Below, one piece after another: positions 1 through 4,467 of a stretch of DNA of 5,110 nucleotides (the stretch's first letter is position 1; each line of letters opens with the position of its first letter). The stretch is from Bacteroidales bacterium (lineage in GTDB: Bacteria; Bacteroidota; Bacteroidia; Bacteroidales; VadinHA17). The stretch covers positions 1-5,110 of the forward strand of contig JAAZAP010000334.1 in the NCBI GenBank assembly GCA_012514255.1, in the 5' to 3' direction. The position numbers and the translations under genes were made by a program. A model generated the notes under the pieces. That model saw only the letters and a list, made by a program, of their open reading frames with translations, was not told the origin of the DNA and did no database searches.

Positions 1-897
1 CGCGATATCAAATCGCCGCGTCTCCTGGTGGGCGAGATGAACCGCACAACAACAATCCTCCGGGATATACTCAGTACCGACTTCAACAACATCATCGTGG
101 ATGATGAGGTGATAGCCGGCGAAGTGAAAAGTTACATCAGGGGGATAGCCCCTGAGAAGGAAAAGATTGTAAAGGTATACAAGGAGCAGTACCCTGTTTT
201 TGACCATTATGGTGTCAGCAGGCAGATAAAGGGGCTCTTTGGCCGCACCATTTCATTCAAGGGCGGATCATATCTTATAATTGAACATACTGAAGCATTG
301 CACGTGGTTGACGTCAACAGCGGCAACAGGTCAAAATCAGGCACTGACCAGGAGTCCAATGCCCTTTCGGTAAACCTCGAGGCTGCCAGGGAGATTGCCA
401 GGCAGCTGCGGTTGAGGGATATGGGTGGTATCATAGTGATCGACTTCATTGACATGCAGTCGAATGAAAACCGCCAGGCCCTGCTTGACAGGATGATAGA
501 GCTGATGAGTGATGACCGGGCAAAGCATAACATACTGCCCCTGAGCAAGTTCGGATTGATGCAGATAACCCGCCAGAGGGTGCGTCCCGAGATGAACATT
601 GTCACTGATGAGAAATGCCCTGTCTGCAGAGGCGAAGGCAAGACAGCCCCGGCCATACTGCTTACTGATGAGATGGAGCGTACTCTGGCAACCATCATTG
701 AGAAGGTGAAGACAAGGAAATTTATCCTGAGGACTCATCCCTATGTGGCTGCCTATCTGAGGGAGGGTCTTCTCTCCAGGATCAGCAAAATAAACAGGAA
801 ATACGCGGCGAGCATCAGGGTGCAGGGAATAGAGTCATTCCATTTCCTTCAGTATGAATTCTGTGACCGGCAGGGTAATGAGATTGATCTCACCTGA
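1..897 (+). CDS. rng: Ribonuclease G/E family endoribonuclease, C-terminal part (5' truncated by window)
   Basis: Single-strand-specific endoribonuclease of the RNase E/G family, acting in the cytoplasm in rRNA 5' maturation and mRNA turnover. The frame is open from base 1 and ends at TGA 895-897, giving 298 visible residues; the S1-domain N-terminus lies to the left. The GTG at base 28 is internal, because the upstream codons (RDIKSPRLLV) already fit the family. Visible residues (numbered from base 1) include the catalytic-site strand VVDVNSG with D104 and N106, and IDFIDM with D148 and D151, matching the metal-binding aspartates of E. coli RNase E (D303, D346). The Zn-link motif CPVC follows, with C206 and C209, then a C-terminal small domain of about 90 residues. 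The protein ends soon after it, so there is no long RNase E-type degradosome scaffold, which favours RNase G. The motifs FGRTISF, EHTEALHVVDVNSG and LRLRDMGG are typical of Bacteroidota members. It is convergent with the minus-strand cluster. Confidence 0.95.
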   Translation, partial: RDIKSPRLLVGEMNRTTTILRDILSTDFNNIIVDDEVIAGEVKSYIRGIAPEKEKIVKVYKEQYPVFDHYGVSRQIKGLFGRTISFKGGSYLIIEHTEALHVVDVNSGNRSKSGTDQESNALSVNLEAAREIARQLRLRDMGGIIVIDFIDMQSNENRQALLDRMIELMSDDRAKHNILPLSKFGLMQITRQRVRPEMNIVTDEKCPVCRGEGKTAPAILLTDEMERTLATIIEKVKTRKFILRTHPYVAAYLREGLLSRISKINRKYAASIRVQGIESFHFLQYEFCDRQGNEIDLT

Positions 898-948
898 TTT
901 TTCTGTTATATCAAATAATGCATAAATCCTGACACCATGCAGGGTGGC

Positions 949-971
949 GCGGCAGGTCCCGGACCTGCCGC
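949..971. terminator. Strong hairpin between convergent genes, possible bidirectional terminator
   Basis: A perfect 10-bp stem GCGGCAGGTC / GACCTGCCGC with a 3-base loop lies between the stop codon of the RNase G gene (897) and the stop codon of the GIN lipoprotein gene (1018). The position between two convergent 3' ends fits termination for both strands. No T-run follows on either strand, so a classic intrinsic terminator is not shown. It may instead act as a 3'-end stabilising or Rho-assisted structure. Confidence 0.5.
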
Positions 972-1017
972 TGCGTGTAATGATATTGATAATCCGCTTG
1001 GTGATGCAGATAACCGG

Positions 1018-1794
1018 TCAAAGGTAGATTACCCTGCCCGAGCCGGTACGTGTCAGGCTGACCTCGGGGTCACCCTGGAGGTAGACATTGCCGCTGCCGC
1101 TGATAAGAGCTTCCAGATCATTGCTGACAGTGGTGTAGACCGATCCTGATCCGGATATGGTTACCCTGGCTGATTCAGTGGCAACATCCCTGGCAAAAAG
1201 AGTACCTGATCCTGACAGGATATAGCGGCCGGTCACGGCCTCACCTGCCATTGTCAGATCACCCGAGCCTGACAGGGTTGCCTTCAGGGTTGTAGCCGCA
1301 ACATCATCGGTCATGAGGTTTCCCGAACCTGATATGATCACAGAGACCTCGCTTCCAGTCATTGAGGCTGTGGTGATATCACCAGATCCGCTGTTGATCA
1401 CCCTGACGGTGCTCCCTGCAAGAGCCCCGGCAACAAAATCACCTGACCCTGAGTTGATGATCTCATCTATCTGCGGTGCTGTGACAGTCACAACGGGGTG
1501 CCTGGTGTAGTTCAGGCAGTGTGTGCCCCTGATGGTGCTTACTTCAAGTGCCCCTGCCCTGACTTTAGTCTCTATATATGGCAGTATATTGCTCTCAGCT
1601 TCCACGATGATTGAATAGTCATCACCCTGGATATAGTTCACATGAAAGGATGTCTCATTGGCGATAGCCGTAAATGGTACAGCATCCCTTACTTCTGTCT
1701 GAACGTCCCCGTTTCCGTCAATGCAATCAAAAAAAAGTGAGCATGCAGACAACATCACCATGGCCATAATAATGGCAGGAATTGTTTTTTTCAT
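1018..1794 (-). CDS. Head-GIN domain (DUF2807-like) lipoprotein with SGSG beta-repeats
   Basis: Exported lipoprotein of 258 residues. The N-terminus MKKTIPAIIMAMVMLSAC carries a lipobox (LSAC, lipidated Cys18), so it should be anchored in the envelope. The mature part starts with a GNGDV motif (27-31) and a ~75-residue head typical of the head-GIN/DUF2807 family (FTAI, then a QGDDYS segment, then NILPYIET). Next comes a run of SGSG turns at about residues 115, 135, 155, 175, 194, 214 and 232 plus a TGSG at 250. Spacing is close to 20 residues, as expected for a right-handed beta-helix or beta-solenoid. The start is the ATG at 1794, preceded by a purine-rich stretch (AAGAAAAGAAAG) instead of a clear Shine-Dalgarno. 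It is the last gene of the sigma cluster, 73 bp after the DUF4097-like gene, with a promoter candidate of its own. The biochemical role of this family is not established; surface adhesion or envelope sensing are guesses. Confidence 0.9.
   Translation of the reverse strand: MKKTIPAIIMAMVMLSACSLFFDCIDGNGDVQTEVRDAVPFTAIANETSFHVNYIQGDDYSIIVEAESNILPYIETKVRAGALEVSTIRGTHCLNYTRHPVVTVTAPQIDEIINSGSGDFVAGALAGSTVRVINSGSGDITTASMTGSEVSVIISGSGNLMTDDVAATTLKATLSGSGDLTMAGEAVTGRYILSGSGTLFARDVATESARVTISGSGSVYTTVSNDLEALISGSGNVYLQGDPEVSLTRTGSGRVIYL
1036..1458 (-). repeat. About 60-bp periodic coding repeat (SGSG rungs) inside the GIN lipoprotein gene
   Basis: Eight degenerate units encode [S/T]GSG followed by a hydrophobic strand. 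Spacings between successive units are about 20, 20, 20, 19, 20, 18 and 18 codons. On the plus strand they show as recurring words such as CCTGATCCTGA and CCCGAGCCTGAC. The DNA is diverged between units, so this is an old structural repeat kept at protein level and not a recent tandem duplication. Confidence 0.8.
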
Positions 1795-1825
1795 CTTTCT
1801 TTTCTTTTTACTGTTCCCTGATAAG

Positions 1826-1854
1826 GACCAAGAAAATCTCCATCAGTTGCATGA
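1826..1854 (-). promoter_or_regulatory. Putative ECF-type promoter in front of the GIN lipoprotein gene
   Basis: On the minus strand TCATGCAACT (1854-1845) contains a -35-like TGCAAC (1851-1846), followed after exactly 16 bases by GGTC (1829-1826) as the -10-like element. The last base of GGTC lies 31 bases before the ATG at 1794. The ten-base word and the 16-base spacing are the same as in front of the sigma factor gene. ECF sigma factors usually read a -35 containing AAC and a -10 of CGTC/CGTA type; here the first -10 base is G instead of C. No TAnnTTTG housekeeping box is seen in this gap. Confidence 0.5.
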
Positions 1855-1860
1855 AGAAGG

Positions 1861-1883
1861 AAAAAAATTACTGCTGCAGCAGT
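1861..1883 (-). terminator. Weak terminator-like palindrome plus T-run at the end of the DUF4097-like gene
   Basis: A 14-bp perfect palindrome, ACTGCTGCAGCAGT (1883-1870), covers the last codons of the DUF4097-like gene and its stop. It can fold as a 5-bp stem with a TGCA loop. It is followed on the minus strand by two bases and then seven T (1867-1861). The stem is short, so termination would be partial. The location, directly before a second promoter candidate, fits an internal attenuation point in the cluster. Confidence 0.35.
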
Positions 1884-2959
1884 CTGATCTCGCCCCTGGT
1901 GGCGTCAATGCGAATCCGGGGCCGACTGCTTCCGCTACCTCTGCTTGCCTTTGTCAGGTAGAGTTTATCCTGGGCGCTGATCTCTGTCCGTTCCGGAGCC
2001 GGGGTGATACCCGGCAGAGACACAAAAGCATTGGCATGCCTTATCTCAAGGTCATAAGCCGATCTCTCATCCATGACCAGGTCGAGGTCTGCATATGATG
2101 ATTTTATGTCAATCAGCCTGAAATCCGGCTCAATCTTCTCGAATGACAGGTTTCCGTATTTGACTGACAGGTTGATCTCGCCGGTGACCCTGTCAGCAAT
2201 AATGTCACTGAAGTAGCATGTTCCGGTAATGACATCAACAGCGCCGAAATGAATGTCATCCCGTTTTGAGTCAAGGTCAACAGAACCGCACTTATCAATC
2301 CATGCCTTTGAGGAAACTGCCGATAGTTTGATATTTCCCGTTTCGCGGGTGCGTAATTCGCTGAATGACAAAGTGACCTTGCCCTCTCTGATGCTCCTGA
2401 CGTTAGCCTTGCAGAAGGTGAGTTCCATCATCTGTGCGTTAATCACAGCAGCAGCGTCAAGGTTGCCGTTTGACAGTTTCAGGGCAAGGACCGGCACCTC
2501 GTCGCCTATATATACATCACCGTAGCTGTTGGTTATACTCAGTGTTGTGGAGGGAGGGCACTCAATGAAGTAGTCAATCTTCATTCTTGATTCAAAGTTG
2601 ATAAGGTTCCTGGTCAGTCCCTTGAAGGTCTCAAAGAGAGGGGTGATGCCCTTGCGGAAGGAGGTCACGGCTCTCACGGTGCCGCCTGTCGATGAGATCT
2701 TCACGTCAATGTCTGACATCATGGCTTCAATCCTGTCATCAGTGTTTGATGAGGCGGATATCTCCACCACCACTGTTATTGAATCACTGTGTGACTGGGT
2801 TATGTGCACGTCGCCGTACTTGTTGGTCACCTCCATGACGGTCTCGTTGTCTGCCCGGAATGATCTCCTCAGTGTCTTGCTGTCGGTTATCTCCTGCCCG
2901 CAAAGACCCAGCGTGGCAGGCATTACCACAGCCAGGAGGAACAGTTTCCTATAATTCAT
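1868..2959 (-). CDS. Exported DUF4097-like beta-repeat (putative adhesin) protein
   Basis: A 363-residue exported protein. A signal peptide covers about residues 1-21 (MNYRKLF, then LLAVVMPATLGL). The Cys20 context LGLC is a poor lipobox because of the Leu before Cys, so signal peptidase I cleavage near residue 19-21 and a periplasmic or secreted product are more likely. The mature part has repeated short beta-strand signatures: NKYGDVHI (46-53), NSYGDVYIGD (144-153), VKYGNLSF (266-273) and SSYADLDL (287-294). It ends with IDATRGEIRLLQ, the pattern of DUF4097-type putative adhesins that fold as beta-solenoids. The start ATG (2959) lies inside the upstream membrane-protein gene, overlapping by 11 bp, so translation is probably coupled. 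Its position next to a sigma/anti-sigma-like pair is a recurring Bacteroidota arrangement. No enzymatic motif is visible. Family assignment rests on motif pattern, not on a profile search. Confidence 0.82.
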   Translation of the reverse strand: MNYRKLFLLAVVMPATLGLCGQEITDSKTLRRSFRADNETVMEVTNKYGDVHITQSHSDSITVVVEISASSNTDDRIEAMMSDIDVKISSTGGTVRAVTSFRKGITPLFETFKGLTRNLINFESRMKIDYFIECPPSTTLSITNSYGDVYIGDEVPVLALKLSNGNLDAAAVINAQMMELTFCKANVRSIREGKVTLSFSELRTRETGNIKLSAVSSKAWIDKCGSVDLDSKRDDIHFGAVDVITGTCYFSDIIADRVTGEINLSVKYGNLSFEKIEPDFRLIDIKSSYADLDLVMDERSAYDLEIRHANAFVSLPGITPAPERTEISAQDKLYLTKASRGSGSSRPRIRIDATRGEIRLLQQ

Positions 2960-3473
2960 TTCCTGTCATTTTTCCTGTTTCATTCTCATGCTCCTTCATC
3001 AGCCTGAGCATGTCCTCAAGCAGTTCTATGCGCAGCCTGTAGTTGTATATCAGGGCCTCTATGACCTCCCTGCTCGCCACGTTGTCCTGCAGGTCACTTA
3101 TGATGCGGGCTGAGAGGCTGTCAAGCTCGTTCATTCCAGTGGTCAGTTCGCTGCTTATTTCCGGGTTGGCAATCAGGAGGGGCTCCGCTTCCTCGTACAG
3201 TGACTTTATCTTGTTGTCATAATACCTGTATGTTTCGCGGACCTCTGCCACCTGCGGGTCATTCAGCCGCTCCGATGTGCGCAGAACACCTGCAATGATG
3301 GCCAAGGCTGCACCGGCAACGATGACGGCGACGGCAGCACGCCAGAGATAGCCTGGCAGGCTTCTATGCATGCGGGGAAGGTCTTCTTTGATCCTTTTCC
3401 ATAATCCCGGTCCCGGGATCTCTGTGTCGAGGTCATCCCTGACACTTTTTATATGCTTTTCCAGTTCATCCAT
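2949..3473 (-). CDS. Single-pass membrane protein, probable anti-sigma-like partner of the ECF sigma factor
   Basis: A 174-residue protein. An N-terminal cytoplasmic part of about 43 residues (MDELEKHIKSVRDDLDTEIP, then GLWKRIKEDL) resembles the short sigma-facing tails of Bacteroidota anti-sigma-like proteins. One transmembrane helix lies at about 46-64 (AAVAVIVAGAALAIIAGVL). The C-terminal ~110 residues are charged and helical (RYYDNKIKSLYEEAEPLL, NELDSLSARIISDLQDN, ALIYNYRLRIELLEDMLRLM), likely a periplasmic helical or coiled-coil sensor. There is no ZAS zinc motif (HxxxCxxC) and no FecR domain, so it is not a classical zinc anti-sigma or FecR regulator. The start ATG (3473) overlaps the stop of the sigma gene by 8 bp (ATGGATGA), and its own end overlaps the next gene by 11 bp. 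Anti-sigma function is inferred from topology and position; the protein could also be a positive co-factor. Confidence 0.8.
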   Translation of the reverse strand: MDELEKHIKSVRDDLDTEIPGPGLWKRIKEDLPRMHRSLPGYLWRAAVAVIVAGAALAIIAGVLRTSERLNDPQVAEVRETYRYYDNKIKSLYEEAEPLLIANPEISSELTTGMNELDSLSARIISDLQDNVASREVIEALIYNYRLRIELLEDMLRLMKEHENETGKMTGNEL

Positions 3474-4020
3474 CTCTGTGCATTTCAGATAATATTCTTT
3501 TCAGTTTCTCCTTCGCCCTGGCATACTGAGTCTTGGAAGTCGATTCCGATATGCCCAGTATCTGTGATATTTCCGTATGATCATATCCTTCAAGGAGGTA
3601 GAGGCTGAATACCACCCTGTAACCTTCGGGGAGCCTCTCAACTGCCCTGGCAATCGCTTTCGGGTCAGGCCACTGCATCTCCGAAGGTTCATCCGGAGGC
3701 AGCTCATAGCGGCTGTAGTCATCAATATAGATCATCTCGGCCTCCCTTTTCCGAAGTTTGCTTATGCAGCGGTTGATGACAATGGTCTTCAGCCAGGCGC
3801 CAAAGGTGGAGTCAGTGCGGTATGATCCTATCTTCCTGAAACAATCAGTAAATGCTTCCTGCAACATATCCTCAGCCTCTTCCCTGTTGCCCATAATTCG
3901 GTATGCAGTGTTAAACATCGCCTTTGAATAGAGCTCATACAGCCTGAACTGTGCTTTCCGGCTTCCCCTGCGGCACTCATCGATGAGCTTCTCATGTATG
4001 TGCAATCCCGGTGCTGCCAA
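3466..4020 (-). CDS. RNA polymerase ECF-type sigma-70 family sigma factor (TTG start)
   Basis: A 184-residue extracytoplasmic-function sigma factor that directs core RNA polymerase to a small regulon. Sigma region 2 spans about residues 28-93: LYELYSKAMFNTAYRIMGN, then EEAEDMLQEAF (region 2.2), FRTDS-like linker SYRTDSTFGAWL, then INRCISKLRKRE. Sigma region 4 spans about 125-177: AVERLPEGYRVVFSLYLLEGY, then the helix-turn-helix DHTEISQILGISESTSKTQY and RAKEKLKRIL. Regions 1 and 3 are absent, as in ECF factors. No in-frame ATG lies before residue 35, which is inside region 2. An in-frame TGA lies two codons before the TTG at 4020, so translation must begin at this TTG, at a second TTG at 4005 (codon 6, giving LHIHEKL), or at another non-ATG codon. 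It is first in the cluster and overlaps the membrane-protein gene by 8 bp. An ECF-type promoter just upstream suggests autoregulation. Confidence 0.93.
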   Translation of the reverse strand: MAAPGLHIHEKLIDECRRGSRKAQFRLYELYSKAMFNTAYRIMGNREEAEDMLQEAFTDCFRKIGSYRTDSTFGAWLKTIVINRCISKLRKREAEMIYIDDYSRYELPPDEPSEMQWPDPKAIARAVERLPEGYRVVFSLYLLEGYDHTEISQILGISESTSKTQYARAKEKLKRILSEMHRDG

Positions 4021-4043
4021 GTTTCAGGTTATTCTTTGTAAAT

Positions 4044-4072
4044 GACGCACCAAAGTTACTTTAGTTGCATGA
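4044..4072 (-). promoter_or_regulatory. Putative autoregulatory ECF promoter of the sigma operon
   Basis: On the minus strand TCATGCAACT (4072-4063) contains TGCAAC (4069-4064) as a -35-like element. Exactly 16 bases later comes CGTC (4047-4044) as the -10-like element. This matches the general ECF promoter layout (AAC-containing -35, 16-17 bases, CGTC/CGTA), as known for Bacillus SigW/SigX/SigM. Transcription would begin near 4036-4038, giving a short leader before the TTG at 4020 or at 4005. The same ten-base word and spacing recur before the GIN lipoprotein gene. Confidence 0.55.
4051..4058 (-). promoter_or_regulatory. TAACTTTG, Bacteroidota housekeeping -7-like box
   Basis: The minus-strand word TAACTTTG fits the Bacteroidota primary-sigma -7 consensus TAnnTTTG. 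It lies within the spacer of the ECF-type promoter. No TTG (-33) occurs 19-23 bases upstream; the nearest, at 4096-4094, is 35 bases away. It may give a basal level of sigma expression, or it may be chance in AT-rich DNA. Confidence 0.3.
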
Positions 4073-4074
4073 GA

Positions 4075-4097
4075 CTTGCCAGAGCATCCCTGGCAAG
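4075..4097. repeat. 8-bp inverted repeat just upstream of the sigma promoter
   Basis: CTTGCCAG (4075-4082) and CTGGCAAG (4090-4097) are perfect reverse complements with a 7-base spacer. The repeat sits two bases upstream of the TCATGCAACT word of the sigma promoter. Neither strand has a T-run after it, so it is unlikely to be an intrinsic terminator. An operator for a dimeric regulator, or an RNA hairpin in a longer minus-strand transcript, are possible. Confidence 0.45.
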
Positions 4098-4139
4098 CCA
4101 TATTTAACGAAAAAAATATGTTTATGCTTTCATTTTTAT

Positions 4140-4147
4140 TATATTTG
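4140..4147 (+). promoter_or_regulatory. TATATTTG, Bacteroidota -7 promoter box on the plus strand
   Basis: TATATTTG matches TAnnTTTG exactly. The -33 region (about 4114-4121) has no TTG, only TATGTTTA, so the promoter is incomplete. Transcription would start near 4153 and run into the terminator at 4249-4277. An overlapping E. coli-style pair, TTGACA (4155-4160) with a 16-base gap to TAAAAT (4177-4182), is also present but is not the promoter type expected in this phylum. Confidence 0.35.
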
Positions 4148-4152
4148 CATAG

Positions 4153-4277
4153 AGTTGACAACCTGATCGACTCACATAAAATAAAAGTCATGAGACTTTA
4201 AGATGCTTTTTACTGTCCAAAAGCAATTTTTCCATTCTTTTCATGGCTGCCCCGACACTTAGTCGGGGCTTTTTTTT
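4153..4277 (+). ncRNA. Candidate small RNA (about 125 nt) ending in an intrinsic terminator
   Basis: A plus-strand -7 box at 4140-4147 is followed about 105 bases later by a strong intrinsic terminator, with no convincing protein gene between them and none on the plus strand upstream until the RNase G gene. The enclosed sequence contains a 6-bp hairpin with a 4-base loop (4184-4199) and a U-rich single-stranded stretch before the terminator. It does not resemble tmRNA, SRP RNA, 6S RNA or a riboswitch that I can recognise. Alternatives are an attenuated leader of the dipeptidase gene, or a terminator for stray plus-strand transcripts. The 5' end is an estimate. Confidence 0.3.
4249..4277 (+). 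terminator. Rho-independent terminator
   Basis: A perfect 8-bp stem, GCCCCGAC (4249-4256) and GTCGGGGC (4262-4269), with a 5-base loop ACTTA is followed directly by eight T (4270-4277). It acts on the plus strand; the minus strand has no T-run after the stem. No recognisable plus-strand gene precedes it. Confidence 0.85.
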
Positions 4278-4467
4278 GTGCATTCCCGGTGTTGTCTTCA
4301 CCCGTTTTATCTGCAGATGCCGCAACCTTTTATGTTTTTTATCCTCTCTGTCAGGCACCTTTGCCCATTAGAAGCATTTAACCTTTTTTATACTTTTTGG
4401 CCGTTGTCGGGTGTGACAATCAGCAACTGATATTCATATATTAGCGGAAACAATCAAATTGATCATT

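Larger units (their letters stand above)
4021..4467. other. 447-bp divergent intergenic region without an evident protein gene
   Basis: This AT-rich stretch separates the sigma cluster (minus) from the dipeptidase gene (plus). From left to right it holds the sigma-gene promoter elements (4044-4072), an 8-bp inverted repeat (4075-4097), a plus-strand -7 box (4140-4147), a small hairpin AAAGTC-ATGA-GACTTT (4184-4199), and an intrinsic terminator (4249-4277). The remaining 190 bases before the dipeptidase start have no clear Shine-Dalgarno and only imperfect -7 look-alikes (TACTTTTT at 4391-4398, with a TTTG at 4360-4363 that is spaced too far away). The dipeptidase promoter is therefore unresolved. 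Confidence 0.7.

Noticed and set aside
207..738. Two long minus-strand reading frames opposite the RNase G gene (207-698 and 337-738)
   Set aside because: They mirror a well-supported RNase G frame with catalytic and zinc motifs; their translations show no domain features.
1721..2098. Plus-strand 125-codon frame with a hydrophobic stretch spanning the gap between the GIN and DUF4097-like genes
   Set aside because: It runs antisense across two supported genes; the hydrophobic part comes from the reverse of the GIN signal sequence and the AT-rich gap.
3860..3885. TGCAAC on the plus strand inside the sigma gene
   Set aside because: It is coding sequence in the opposite direction, and no CGTC-like element follows at 16-17 bases.
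4155..4182. TTGACA-N16-TAAAAT, an E. coli sigma-70-like promoter
   Set aside because: The window is Bacteroidota-like, where the primary sigma factor reads TTG/TAnnTTTG elements; the match is plausible by chance in AT-rich DNA. Mentioned only as an alternative for the small-RNA candidate.
4203..4262. A 19-codon plus-strand reading frame (MLFTVQKQFFHSFHGCPDT) whose stop lies in the terminator loop, like a leader peptide
   Set aside because: No ribosome binding site, no run of regulatory codons, no alternative antiterminator pairing seen, and a frame this short is expected by chance.
4321..4346. CGCAAC-N16-CCTC on the plus strand as a third ECF promoter, for the dipeptidase
   Set aside because: Differs from TGCAAC and from [CG]GTC at one position each and lacks the flanking TCA...T of the shared word; too weak to support.
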